A stretch of DNA of 64,000 nt from Chytriomyces cf. hyalinus JEL632 (lineage: Eukaryota > Chytridiomycota > Chytridiomycetes > Chytridiales > Chytriomycetaceae). The position numbers and the translations under genes are program-made. The stretch is taken from contig JAIWWG010000040.1 of NCBI GenBank assembly GCA_025435555.1, positions 124,001 through 188,000 of the forward strand. The letters run 5' to 3'. Every line of letters starts with the position of its first letter. Position 1 is the stretch's first letter. Below, in pieces: positions 20,614 to 32,023 of this stretch. Under the pieces are notes generated by a model that worked only from the letters and a program-made list of their open reading frames with translations, made no database searches and had not been told where the DNA came from.

Positions 20614-20973
20614 CCGGATTGTACATTCAGTTTTCAGTGAAAGAAATACGCGTCTGTCGTGCTTGAAAGATTTGTGAACAGCGTCCAGTGAATTTTGAAA
20701 TCGAATGGGTCTGTGTACAAGTCAAAGTGCAGGGTAATCCACTGTCTGTGTCAATCTCAACCGGCAGCTTGGTGAACCCACGCCTGCTTCAACAGAAGTT
20801 GTACCATCGGGAAAAAATCGAATTCAAGTTTTGATATCCAATGCGATGCGCTCTTGTATTTCTCAACACAACACACATTACCAGATCATTCGGAGCAACA
20901 AAATCTCCCACCACTCCACAACCACACCCTGACAAACACGTTTGATACAACAAATGAAAGACAGGATAGTGAT

Positions 20974-21768
20974 TTAGAACTGAAGGGCAGCACCTGGAGA
21001 AACAAAAAAGAATGAGCGAAATGTAAGAAAGGAGATGACAAAAGCGGAATACGCACCCTTGGTCTTCTTGTCTCCTCCGAGCTCGAAGTGCTTGCAACGC
21101 TTGATGGGCAGCTGGTGCTTGTACTTGCAGACGTTGCACTCCAGACGAAGTACAATTTTCTTGGTGGTCTTGGCCTTCTTGTGGAAGATAGGCTTGGTCT
21201 GACCTCCGTAACCGGACTGCTTACGGTCGTAACGTCTCTTACCTGGATGGATAAAAGTTCGGTTACTTTCATTGCTGACTGTCTTCGAATCGCCCAGTCA
21301 GAATCCCCAAAAAACCGCAGAACAGCCTTCCGATCCCGTCACGTCCATTCGATGATCCAATTCGCACATGATGTATCGCCATTCTTCCCTTGGAGAGAGA
21401 ATGAAGGGATAATATTCGTACCCTGGGCAAAGAGGGAAGCCTTTCCAGCCTTGTACTGGGTGACCTTGTGTGGGGTGTGCTTCTTGCAGGTCTTTCCCTT
21501 GCAGTAGGTGTTACGGGTCTTTGGAATATTGACCTAATGGGATATAGTTGTTAGGGCCGCTGTTTGATTCAAGTTGGTGTTTGCGGGTTGTTGATCCAAT
21601 GTTTTGCGTCCATCCAGTGATGTTATCATCCATCCATCCTCCTAGTCTCAGACTGGCCGCTCCATGGAATCGGCATCCGCATGAGGTTCGATGGCTGTGA
21701 CGGCGGTGTCTGAGGCGGTGTTGATGGGGATGGGCGGTCTGTGGTGCTGGCACATGTCGACTCACCAT
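20974..21768 (-). CDS. RPL42: 60S ribosomal protein eL42 (L36A/L44)
   Basis: Cytosolic large-subunit ribosomal protein near the E site. The first exon is the start codon alone (21768-21766), followed directly by a GTGAGT donor. The second exon reads [16 protein letters not shown] and [20 protein letters not shown]. The third reads [20 protein letters not shown], then [20 protein letters not shown]. The last exon ends GAALQF and TAA at 20976-20974. The CxxC pairs of its zinc ribbon are intact. Three introns of about 60-230 bp interrupt about 105 codons, typical of ribosomal protein genes in intron-bearing fungi. An ATG-only first exon is a known layout in this class. Confidence 0.95.
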
Positions 21769-21957
21769 TTTGCTGATGACAAAGTCTATATTAAAATGAG
21801 GGAACTGCACAACAACCGCTCTTTGCTCAAGCACATCAACCTGCGTTATTTATTCATGTTCAGGATGCACCCCGCAAAAAAATGAAAGAGGTACAGAGAA
21901 GACAGGCTTAATTTAGTTTTGTAACAAATCCACGCGAGAGGGCAACTCCCTCTGTCA

Positions 21958-22798
21958 CTATCCCAGCCTGTCACTCATAAGGTCCTGTTCGATGAACTGT
22001 TTCTGCTTCTCTCTGTAATCCCTGTTCAGACGTGGATCATCTCCTTCCACCCCAATCGCCTGTGTTTGTGCATTTCCGTCAGTTAACGCAGTCGTCAAGG
22101 CATTGAAAAACACACCATTTGTGGAGTCTTTGCGTCAATGATAAAGTGGTTATCGCAGTTCGGGCAGTACTCGTCGCTTTCGTCAAACGTCCTAATTGAT
22201 TTGCGATTGGTTCGTTTTGTTTGTTCAGATTGTCGCGTCATGACCCCCCTGCAGGCCCTTTTCATCGAGAACTCACTCCAGATCTTTGCGAAACACTTTT
22301 TTGCACTTCTTGCACGCAAACACCATCTCGGCCGTTTTCCTGTTTCACCATGAATATCAAGACGCCCGATATCCAGCTTCGAGATTCGAGAGTATACCTC
22401 AGGGTGTGATCCGTTTGTTCGGCGTGACATTCGGGGCAATCGAACCATCGTTTACAGCAGGGTGATCTGACAGAAACCTGATTGTTGATGATGGGAGCAT
22501 TGGTTCACGATGGAAATAGCTTCGAGCGAAGGGGCAATTACTTGTGCGTTCAGGATGTGTTTGCCTGTAATACAAATGCAAACAGCTGTGAATTAGCGAC
22601 AGGCAATTTTGATGCTGCGGATCCGGTTGAGAGAGAGTGTGTGTTTGAGACACCCGATTGAGCGCAAATTCGGACAACAAGTTCGGCAATTGCTTCAAAT
22701 GGATACAAGTTTCATCCAGCTCGTGGCAAGCGGTGCTTTTAGTCAGGGATGCGTGTTGCCGAGTGTCCGGATAGTGAGTGGGGTGGAAACTTACACAT
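21958..22798 (-). CDS. CHY-type zinc finger protein
   Basis: Fungal CHY zinc-finger protein of unknown exact role; the family includes Hot13, which remodels zinc-binding proteins in mitochondria. Pieces seen: KHILNAQ spliced to VSVRSPCCKRWFDCPECHAE and QTDHTL; MVFACKKCKKVFRKDL spliced to TFDESDEYCPNCDNHFIIDA. These give the CxxC/CxxH ligands in the expected order. The end reads GVEGDDPRLNRDYREKQ and stops at 21958. At least four introns are needed; the 5' exons (22560-22798) are the least certain. The start at 22798 is only a candidate because a GTAAGT follows it after four bases. The gene lies downstream of RPA43 on the same strand, 60 bp from its stop. Confidence 0.75.
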
Positions 22799-22859
22799 CT
22801 GTATTTATGTATCAAATTGTTCGGATAAAATGTGGAAAGACTTTATTATTATTCCCTGC

Positions 22860-23966
22860 TCACGCTTTCACTTTCTTCACCTTTTTTTCCTTCTTGTCGC
22901 TCTCTGACTCTGATTTGACGGCATCGGCCTTTCGTTTTTTGGGTTTTCCCTCCTCTTTCACAGCGACGACCTCATCCTTAACAGGGACCTCCTCCTTCAC
23001 AGTTTCATCCTGACTTGCTTTTTTTGAAGCCTTCTTTTTCTTTTTGGGAGCGTCCTCCTCCTTCACCGCCACCTCTTGCTCCACAGCCTCCACAACAAAC
23101 TCGTCCGCATCTTCCACCTGCGCGTCGTTTTCCTCAGCTTCCACGTCGAAGTACATTTTCGAGTTGGTTTTAGCGTCAGTTGAAGCTGCGTCAGCAGTTT
23201 TACTGGACTTTTTGCTCTTCTTTTCGGGTACTTCGACAGCAATAATTGGTGTCGGGTGAGGTGGAACTTTGGATGAGTCGAGAGCAATGAGCCCAGTTTT
23301 GTACGGATCTGTTATCAGTGATCCAGTCAGTGTCAACATGTTATTGTTTGTTGGTAGCCTATCAATAGTATCGGTCAGCACGAGACGCGGGGAGGGGGAA
23401 AAAAAACGGTCATCGAAAGTCTTGAAACCAAAAGAAGACAAAAAACTCACCCAACGACCGTAAATTTGACAATTGAACCCGGCGCAATTGAGTCCGCAGT
23501 TTCGTTCCCATCCACACACCGAGTCCAGACTTTGGTTGCATTGCTGAATTTAAACTCCGTCTTCCGCACGTGTTCAGCAGCTATCGATGCGTTGAAAACA
23601 CCATGAACGAGAAGACCAATGTGGTCTGATGATACTTTGTTGACAAGTCCGACGAGAATAGAACCCTCGGTGGGCGCGAATAGGACGAACCGACAAGTTG
23701 CATTGAAATGAGTGTTTGGCGAGTCGTACAGTACGTTTCCAGCGTCTTCGACAATTTGGACATTCGAGTATGAGATGGGTACGCCTTTCAGCTCGGGGAT
23801 GTATCTGAGACAAGTGCCATGTTAGATCCCACGGCAGGCAAGTCGAACGAGGTAGGTACCTCATCAGATACGAGTCAAGCTGCTCATGCACGCCGCGCAG
23901 ATGGTCGCCGATGAAGCAAGGGGCGAGGTGGAAGTAGATGCGAGTGTTGATGGTTTGGAGGGCCAT
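22860..23966 (-). CDS. RPA43: RNA polymerase I subunit RPA43
   Basis: Pol I stalk subunit, the Rpb7-like partner that contacts the initiation factor Rrn3. Exon 1 reads MALQTINTRIYFHLAPCFIG, then LDSYLMRY. Exon 2 has IPELKGVPISYSNVQI, then FVLFAPTEGSILVGLVNKVS and HIGLLVHGVFNASI, the OB-fold with the family's GLLVHGVFNASI motif. The last exon carries a long acidic and Lys-rich tail ending KKVKKVKA, a nucleolar-type low-complexity region common in fungal A43. Two introns. The length, about 330 residues, fits the family. The divergent neighbour begins 85 bp away. Confidence 0.88.
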
Positions 23967-24050
23967 GTTAAAATGTAAACTGTTGGAAAGAAAAAAGAAA
24001 ACAATCAAACTTGAATATTCCGCGTCCACGATTTCAAAAACATTTCAAGA

Positions 24051-24886
24051 ATGCAACCAGCTCTTCTCTGCCTCTGTGTCTTTGCACAGATGGTGTCAGC
24101 CCTAAACGCCACCTCGCTCCTCTTCAACTCTACTGCAGCTAGCTTCGTACCTGTCGCTCTTCGCGCTGTACTCAACACAGGCCCGCCTCCTTCATCTGGC
24201 GCATACGGTACCGCTGTCTGGGCGGGACAGAGCACTGCAGTCAGATTCACTGCACCTCCAGACGTTCCAGGATATGGAGCCACACTGGCAGAGGTGTGAT
24301 GCATTATACATGACATTCGTGGAACTGTGTGCTTAGCTCTTTGTGTCAGGTCCAGCTCACAGTCGCAGCAAACAGATACTCGCCGAGCAACCTGAGACTG
24401 TCGGTCTTCCAAGACTCTGGTCGCAATTCACCAGGGTACGTGATTGACTTGACCGACCTCAGGCGTGTCATTGCAATACTTACGCGTTTCCATAAGAACA
24501 ACAGTTCTCGAGTCGCGCGTGATTCGCCTTCCCGCATACGACGGAAGAGTCACGATTACAGCCACGCACCCAGGAAACTTGTACTTGTACCCCGGCGAGC
24601 TGTTTTGGTGAGTATCCAAGTCGTGTTGTGAGTCATGGCTCATTATCATCTGTTCATCAGGGTCACACTCGAAGGAGATGCTAGATATGTTCAGGATGCA
24701 GTTTCTTGGCTGGACTCTCCCAACGGAGTTGCATGGACTGCATTCAATGCCCAGTCTGTGGGTCTGAAGGAAGCTGGGGAAGACACTCAGACTCTGATGG
24801 GAAGCAAGAGCAGCACGGACACTGCCGCTGGATGGGTTGTTGAGCGAGCAACGCGCGCTTCCTCTATTCGCGTTCTTGTTGCGTAA
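24051..24886 (+). CDS. Secreted protein of unknown family
   Basis: A signal peptide is evident (LLCLCVFAQMVSALNA, cleavage probably near residue 18). Downstream are N-glycosylation sites. Three introns are needed: a donor GTGTGA after ATLAE, one after the SGRNSP region, and GTGAGT at 24610 with acceptor CAG before VTLEGDARYVQDAVSW. The end reads SSIRVLVA and TAA at 24884. The mature part is beta-rich, with YVQDAVSWLDSPNGVAW resembling jelly-roll or beta-sandwich adhesins, but I cannot name a family. Expected location is the cell surface or exterior. It is divergently arranged with RPA43. Confidence 0.6.
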
Positions 24887-24955
24887 AGTGGGAACGTGGA
24901 ACTTGTCAACAATGTTCAAACTGTTGAACATAAAAAAATCATAAAATAAACAGCA

Positions 24956-26156
24956 ATGTCCAAGGCAAAGAAACTCAAAACCGATGACGGTGAGCACGAG
25001 CGAATCGATGGAAGAACTTGCATGGAAACTGACGTCTATTCCCAGACGAAGCAAGCGCTGCGATTCTCAAGTATCAACGATCGTTCGCTCACACGCCAGG
25101 TAGCGCACTCATCCCCACTTCTTCAGATACCTCATTGGCCAGAACCGCCCTTACAGTCCACTTGATGTTTTTACCAACCTGCTTCAAAAGTATGGCAAAA
25201 CTCAAGTCGGAAAAGTGCTCACACAACTCGCGGAAGACAGTTACGATCGAACTCCCCCTTCTCTTTCCGATTGCACGTAAAAGCCCACCCCTTCAAATAT
25301 CTCTAACTTATATTCGAATGCTCATGTATACAGAACAAATCACGGCCAAAACTTTCGGCAAATCCGTCATTTACTTTCCAAACCAGGTTGAGTTCCGCTT
25401 TTCCGCCGAATCAGGCAGACGGCAATCGAAGTAACTCACATCTCTCGTTTTCACACAGGATGCATCAGATACTCCGAGCCCTGAAGAAACGCGCGAAATG
25501 GACATCAAGATTGCCGGTTTGAGGGACGAGCTTGCGATTCTCAAGACTGAGGTTCGCAGCGTATTTCTGTCCAGCTTCACTCCATATACACACTCATTCT
25601 CATTCATGGTGTTTCGACAGGTTTCTTCGAAGGAGAAAGGTTACTTTTATTACTCTGTCTTGCTATGGACCGCTTACGCTCTGTTCCAACAGCTCTCTCT
25701 ACTCTCACGAATTCGAAAAGAACACCCGATCTCGTCGAATCGCTAGAAACTTTGGCGCAAGAGGTTTTTTTGTTCAATCCTGATGTCCGAAAACAGAAGC
25801 GTAAAATATTTTCAACGCCAGAACGAAAAACTAGAATCCCGCCTTGCCGGACTTCGCAATGGAACTCGAAAATTGACAATCGCTGATAAACAGAAAGCGG
25901 ACGCTGAGCTCGAAGTGTATCGAAAACACTGGAGACTGCGCAAAAAGATGTTCAAAGATGCGTGGAGCACGATTAGTGAAAACATGCCAGTCAAGAAGGC
26001 GAAAGAAACTTTGGTTTGTTTCCTTTACTCTGTCGAACTTGGCTGATCAGCGAATGTTTTTTTGTATTTCTGCAGGAAGAGATTGGGATTGAGAATGACG
26101 AGGATGTGGGAGTGAGTTTCGAACGGGATCCTTTGGAAGGACTCATGACACTGTGA
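24956..26156 (+). CDS. HOP2: Meiotic pairing protein HOP2 (PSMC3IP)
   Basis: Partner of Mnd1 that stimulates Dmc1/Rad51 strand invasion in meiosis. Exon 2 reads QNRPYSPLDVFTNLLQKYGK, the winged-helix N-terminal domain, followed by VGKVLTQLAEDS. Exon 3 has TAKTFGKSVIYFPNQ, corresponding to the conserved KxYGKQxIYF of Hop2. Later exons form the coiled coil (EKLESRLAGLRNGTRKL), then VYRKHWRLRKKMFKDAWSTI and KAKETL joined to EEIGIENDEDVGV, the C-terminal motif of the family. About seven short introns are present. The tail ends at 26156. Presence implies a meiotic cycle in this organism. Confidence 0.9.
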
Positions 26157-26209
26157 ATGCAACAAAATAAAGAATGCGCTGTTTTGCAAAATGAACATGT
26201 GACTTTGGT

Positions 26210-27228
26210 TTATTCGACAGCATCAGACAATATTTCGAGAATCTTTTTCTGAAAAGCGAGCTCAGTTGGATCGGTCGTGCTTCGAAAGAACGGGGCTTTG
26301 ATCTTGAATGGAGGGATCAGTGCCAGCCTGTCGAGATCCAAAAAAGAATTAAAAGAAGTAAAAGGGGGGGACCAACCATTTCCAGTTCATACTGCTGCCG
26401 CTTCAGCAAGTCCATCAGCTGTGTGTATATGTATTTGTCCAATTCATCCAAGTCGCGCGCAAAGTTATCTTCCATTTTTCGCGATATTTCATCCATGTCC
26501 TTCCCCATGATCTCACTGACAGCACACAACAACGAAACAAAACATCAGTGAGCATAACACCCCCCCCCCCAAAAAAAAAAAACAAGAAGTATTTACGCTG
26601 CATACGACTGCTGCTTCGCCTTATCATGCCGCTCAAGAATAATCCGCCGCTGTTCTGCAATGGACACTTCCAGTTTCCGCTGCGATGATCGCAGCGCATT
26701 AATGCTGGCTTGGACGCGAGCATCTTCGCCCATATCTGCCAAATGTCGTAAAAGTGCAGGAGAGAACTTGGGCGAGTCTAGACTGAATGCATTCGGCGGT
26801 GTTTGGTTTTCGCGCATAAAATCAGGCAGGAATGCATTTGATGCGAGTTGTGAGACTGGTTGTGGCTCTGAAGATGGGGTTGACGGGAAGAGATTCGCTT
26901 TGACCTGGTTGATGAGCGATGCATTGAGAGGGATCGCCAGGGCCTTCGACACATCAAAAACGGGAGGTGCGCTGGATATAGGAGGTGGTTCTGACTGTGG
27001 TTGCGCTGTTGGGGTTGCGAGAGATGGGAGGGTTGGGAGAGTTGGGACCGCCTGGATGGCCGGAGCGGTGGCATTCAGCGAGGCCGCAAGAGCCTTTAGG
27101 GCGCCGAGATCGATGGATGGCGCATTGCTCGGGTTTGTTTGAGGTGGTGTGGATTGGGTGGGTGCCCGGTGTCCTTCAGCCGTTGCAGTAAATCTGCAAT
27201 GTTGCTTGCCATCTATATTATGTTTCAA
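26210..27228 (-). CDS. Uncharacterised protein with C-terminal helical domain
   Basis: The N-terminal half is Pro/Ala/Thr-rich and disordered. The second half is helical: LLRHLADMGEDARVQASINA, RKLEVSIAEQRRIILERHDK, then after an intron KMEDNFARDLDELDKYIYTQ and LLKRQQYELEM. A last exon in one frame gives PPFKIKAPFFRSTTDPTELA and FQKKILEILSDAVE with TAA at 26212. The end (DP-x-E, then Q-x-x-IL-x-x-L) is weakly like the DGCR6/gonadal family, but I would not assign it. One intron holds a C10/A12 run (26565-26582). A better-looking start may be the nested ATG at about 27214 (MASNIADLLQRLKDT), which would need another splice. Function unknown. Confidence 0.55.
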
Positions 27229-27499
27229 CTTTGCAGTTCAGAGACAATACTCGCTGGCCCGTAACGGATTTCTGAGAAACTATCTAATCGCTGTATTTCC
27301 CTTTGATCACGGCGGCGGCTCACAGTACTTGCACCGATTCCAAGCTTTTCATGACGTCCCGTACTGATATGGAACCATGAAGTTCCAATGATTCCGTGAC
27401 AACCGTTTCATGACACTGTTGACATTGTGTTAAACAGACTGAAACGCGTACCGGCTCGACACGAACACTCACAATGATCTGCATCGCCAACTCCAAAAA
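27229..27499. other. Intergenic, nothing recognised
   Basis: About 270 bp between the helical protein gene and repeat copy B. No coding, RNA or repeat signature recognised. Confidence 0.5.
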
Positions 27500-28920
27500 A
27501 ACGCGAAATACCGTTCCAGGATTCCCAGAATGGTGCGCGGACATGGAAAACTGTGCCCTTTTTGGGCGTTTCGTGCACCGTGTGGAGTTATTCAAAGAAT
27601 TTCAGGAGCTGGCTGGCAAGGGGTGCAAGGAGTTGGATTTTACAACATGAGGCAGAAGGTTCTCGAGATTTTTGCCACGTATCGGAAGTGCATGTTGGAG
27701 AAGTGGTGGCAACTATTTAGCGACTTGATGGCTGCAGCCGTTTTCTACTCACCAGCGCCGACGGTGCACCGATTGAGAAATGAGAAACTACAGAGTATTG
27801 CCCGATGGTGGTATTTGTGTTCCCCGCATTTTCGGTTCAAAAATTTACTTAAAATAAGCATAAATATTAATTGGAATATATTTACCCCACACTTTAAAAT
27901 TTAACAGCCAAGCAAGTCACATGACTTTCACGTCCAAATGTTTGCACGTCTCGCATGCAGCGCAGGAGCGTGTCACGCGTGGCTCTTGACAGCCAGCGTG
28001 AGAGGCACTCATTGCCAACCTCGTATGTAAGTCTCAGTGTCGTACCTTGGTCGCAGCAGCCACAAATACATGCGCAGTCATCTCGCGTATCCTGATTGGT
28101 CCGTTAAGGTGGCGCCTGACAAACCCAAATAAAAAACGCATAAAAGGAAGCCATCCGCTCTCATATTCTATCCACAAAAACTCAACTCCAAAAACTCATA
28201 CTCCCAACATGGCGGCTGCTTCAATGCGGCCACGAAATTTATTTTATCGGCTCGATCATCTCGCATGACGAGTCCATCCCCTCCCCTGCTGCTTGATTCT
28301 TGAATCATGCCGCGATCCCCGGTTTTCCCCACTTTCTTGCCCTCAGCAATCCCGTCCGTGGAGTGGCAAGCGTGTCTGATGCAGCACGTCCTCAAAAAAA
28401 GTGGTACCAAATGATGAAACATTCCCCGCTCTTGTTTGCCCGTTCAGGGACCACTCCATCGTGCATAGCCCTCTACCTCAAAGACATGCGACGCGTTAAA
28501 CGCAACAAACAACAACATATCCTCGGTCGGGTCACTTGCAACGGAAAAGAACTGCACAAGCACCACACCTACGCAAGCAGCGTGACCGGGCCAACAACAA
28601 GTCCAAAAAACCAAACTGAACGGGACCCGCGCGGCACGCATCAAGCATCGACGGTCTCGTGTTTTGCAACGACATCAACAACGGCGCCGTCCAAAGGAAT
28701 GATGGGATGATACGAATGGGTGGAGTCTGTACGGGAAGTTTCTGAGTGGTGGGAGTTGGTTTGGCCGTGTTCTTTGGCCTTGCATCGTCTTTAATTCCTT
28801 GGAGCTTTGTGTCTGCTCAATTGGAATAAAACAATATTCGCGTCCAAAGATCACTTGTACTTTACCACTTGTTTATTGAAAGAATTCATCGCAATTAAAT
28901 TCAGATCTGCTGCTTCGTTG
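27500..28920 (+). repeat. Dispersed repeat, copy B
   Basis: Matches 2466-3895 in the same orientation. The 5' part (27500-27830) has diverged, with several indels relative to copy A. From about 28411 to 28920 I find no difference from copy A, including a 99-codon ORF at 28411-28710. The central part carries the same CCAAT-type and TATA-like motifs (28095-28150). Such a sharp change in similarity along one unit suggests gene conversion or a younger secondary duplication of the 3' part. Confidence 0.8.
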
Positions 28921-30024
28921 AATGAGCACCGGTTATTTGATCGCGTTTCCCTCCGTCAGTGATCTAATACAGATGTTGTTGGGGAAACGTGATGGTGCAT
29001 GGAGGCAGTTGGCCCAGCCAAAAACACCAAAAAACTCATACTCACTTTGCACTCTCGAATGTCCAAGCAGATGAAATTCGTCCTGGCCATTGCCAGACGC
29101 ACGCGCAACAAAACACACGAGACCGCAACCATCAAGAAGAGCAGAGAGCGTGGCGGCGGACTGTTTTGCGCACCTCCGGCAGAACCTCTTCGTTTGCTGT
29201 TGAGAAACTGGCGCTGAGCCTCTGACAACTGTGTGGGTAGGGTGAGCAGGTTGTCTGACGAATAGGATGCGACGACCAACCCTCGCGAGGAAGCTGGTCG
29301 TTTGTTTGGGCTTTGCGTCAGCGAGAGTATCTTCGGCCGATGCTTGCGCAGATTCCGGAAGAGCTGTCTGAGATCGGGACTTGCAGTTGCGGCTGCTTCA
29401 TTTATTTTTGTTTTGTGGTTTTATTGACAAAGCAAACTATTGCTTGACACACGCTTTGGTTGCAGCCCAGGTTACAATCAGGCCAGCGGGGGAACGCGCT
29501 TAGCGAGAATGCAATGTCCGAGAATATCGATATTGGAAAGAAGAAATAAAGCCGCTTCTCGGGTCATGCCATTGTGGTCAATGGCACGAGCCGCTGCAAC
29601 CGCGGCCAGTTCTCTTGCTGCTGTCCACACACTTGGTAGCATGCTTTGCTGGGTGTCGCTGCTTGAGCCACGTGCAAAACGAGTCCTGTCTGTTCACCAA
29701 ATGCCGCCTGTTTTTGTTGTTCAAGCACGCGCTCTTCTTGTGTAACGCATTCCGACTCTTGGCACCCCTTCAGCAACCAGAAGTCCCGTCTCTCCCTCTC
29801 TCTCCCTGCCTCTCCCGTCCTTCCCGTCGTCTGAACGCGTGATCAGATGGCGGCATCGCCGTGCTTTGCTGGTCGTTCATTGTGTCACCCATGTGCAAAA
29901 TCAAGGATTTTCTTGGCAGTGAGCGGTGCTTGTTTTTCGTTGTTCGTTCACGCGTCCTTCTTGTGTGTCTAGCACCGCCCCAACTACAAGCACATTGCCC
30001 GCCACTCTCTCCTTCTCGTCTCTC
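28921..30024. other. 1.1-kb segment between repeat blocks, absent from copy A
   Basis: In copy A the two repeat blocks meet at 3895/3896; here 1104 bp separate them. The segment has a minus-strand frame (28956-29279; longer if unspliced, up to about 29400) with one hydrophobic stretch (SLLFLMVAVSCVLLRVRLAM). It also has an internal imperfect direct repeat (about 29649-29757 and 29860-29980). No target-site duplication or transposase is visible. It is either sequence deleted from copy A or an insertion into copy B. Confidence 0.6.
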
Positions 30025-30524
30025 TCTCTCAATCCCAACTTTGTCACCGCCATCTTTCTCTCATCCACCAGGGGCCCCACCTTGTTCCCTGCCTTCATGC
30101 CACTCGCAGCGCACCCTCGCAAGAGACCCCATGTGAAAGCCAAGCACTTTCACTTTTACCAGTTCCAGAACAGAGCCCTTTCTTTTTACCAATTCCAGAA
30201 TGAAAATTTTCAATTTTTTCATGGGCTCAAAATGCCAGAATGGGTATATAAACAGCGACGCGCCCACTGAAAGTGGTTTCATAAACTCACAAGAAAGAGA
30301 ATGTCCCCACCCAAACCTGAACGCCTGGACAAAAGGACCTTGCGTCGCAGGCACCTCTCACACCCTCGCCGTCTCCTCTGTCCGCCACTACCCTCGCAAG
30401 GCCATGACGACTCAAGCCAACGTTGCATGCGTCTCATTCGTGAGAGCAGATCGGAGCCTTCTTCATCCCTCTTCCCACCTTACCTTCCCAATCTCCCCAT
30501 GCTCTATGAGTAGGACTTGTCTGC
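30025..30524 (+). repeat. Second repeat block, copy B
   Basis: Near-identical to 3896-4396, with TATATAAA at 30245-30252 and the ORF start at 30301. The ORF stops after 70 codons at 30513 because TAG replaces the CAG codon at that point (TATGAGTAG against TATGAGCAG). Confidence 0.75.
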
Positions 30525-30772
30525 ACGCCTGGCCAAGTGGTCTTGCGTAGCGACTCTCTCCGGGCAATGATGATAACATCTGTTGTGACAACATTTGTAT
30601 GACCAAAAACGAAGTCGGTTTGAGCGTTTCTTCGGAGGCATGCTTTCTCATCCCGTGTGTACTACGCAACGCATGCTGGCTTGACCAGTGCTTGTAACTG
30701 TAATCTCCATCATGTGACTGTCACGCTGCACTCAATTTAGAATTCAAACACAGATCCAACGCGTTCTTCAAG
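30525..30772 (+). repeat. tRNA-derived SINE-like element, copy 2
   Basis: A-box TGGCCAAGTGG at 30530-30540 and the shared core. The middle is shorter than copy 1: the pyrimidine stretch and reverse B-box are missing. The shared tail runs to about 30772 and abuts the 3' end of IMPase. Confidence 0.65.
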
Positions 30773-30858
30773 TATATTTTAGTTTTAAATCCAGTGATTC
30801 CAATAAAATACTTGCACTCAAAACAAGAGAATAAAAACGGCAGCGTCCAAGGTGAAAC

Positions 30859-31975
30859 TCAGTCACGCTCATACTCCAGCATTTCGAGATGAGAGCGCAG
30901 CTCTTTGACAACAGCCCATGCCTCCGTCTTGCCTCCTTCCATGGGCCGCACGACAATAAACTTGCGCTGAGCCAGATCCAGAAACTCTTCATTGGATCCT
31001 TCTGGGACGGCTGGATCAAAGTTGGCAATCACACCGCCGGCCTCTTCCACGATCACGGCGGCAGCAGCAACATCCCACCTGAAGTCAAGTAAGCATCAGA
31101 AAACAACGGACGATCCAGCATCAGGAGGTGAATTATAGCTCACATGTGCACACCAGCTTCCCAATACAGGTCAAACGTGCCACGGGCAGTGTAACAAGCC
31201 TCTAACGCGGCACTTCCCAAAGAACGGACTCCTCTCTGTCAATGTGGAAAGGAACGCGTAAACTTCAAACACAAAGATTCGAACGCCAATACACGCACAG
31301 CTGGAGCCTTCAACACACTCGTCAAGCTCTTCAACTTTGAATCGAGCCTTTTATCGCGTTCGTAGCCATACTCGGTGCTGATGAGCGATCGAGCAAATCC
31401 AGCCCACGGCTTCAACCCATGCAACGGCAATGCATGCGTCACTCCATCTGCATCAATCATCCACGCTCCTAGTCCTTTCGCAGCATAAAAAGTCTCATTA
31501 AGGATCGGGTTCAAAACAACACCCACAACAGCCCGTTTCTCAAACACCAGTGCAACCGACACACACGTGTAAGGAAACCCATGCACAAAGTTTGTAGTTC
31601 CATCGACGGGATCAATGACCCACGTGTAATTGTCCGTCAGTTGAGCATTGTCGTATGTCTCCTCGCCAATAAAGCTGTGGGTTGGGTGAAGTTGGCGGAG
31701 GTGGGCAAAGAGAAGTTGCTCGACAGCTTTGTCTGTGGCAGTGACGAGATCCGATGAGTTGGATTTGAGATCGAGGATGCCTTTAATGGGTTGTGTGTGA
31801 ATTAGAATGGGTGATGGTGTTCAGAAGGCATTCTCACCTTGCAGACTCCTGTTCGTGAAGGCGGCCTTGATGACGGGTGCAGCGATACGGGCGGCTTTAG
31901 ACAGGGTCAGTGGGTTGCATTCTGTTGTGGTACACGGTTCGCACCTTCAAGAGCCGAAGCCAGCAAGGATTCCAT
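30859..31975 (-). CDS. Inositol monophosphatase (IMPA)
   Basis: Mg-dependent inositol-1-phosphate phosphatase, the last step of inositol synthesis and recycling. Exons give AARIAAPVIKAAF; DLKSNSSDLVTATDKAVEQL; FIGEETYDN with the metal-binding Glu; WVIDPVDGTTNFVHGFPY with the DPxDGT motif; RGVRSLGSAALEACYTARGT; and RWDVAAAAVIVEEAGG with the WD motif. The protein ends LEYERD. All metal ligands are present. Introns lie at about 31838, 31240-31300 and 31085-31140. The start at 31975 (MESLLASALE) would need a 23-base intron to join frames, so the very N-terminus is uncertain. A broken copy of the 3' half lies at 19098-19301. Confidence 0.9.
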
Positions 31976-32023
31976 TGGTTTATCCTATTTAAAATCATAG
32001 CCATAAATAAATACTCAGCGCCA

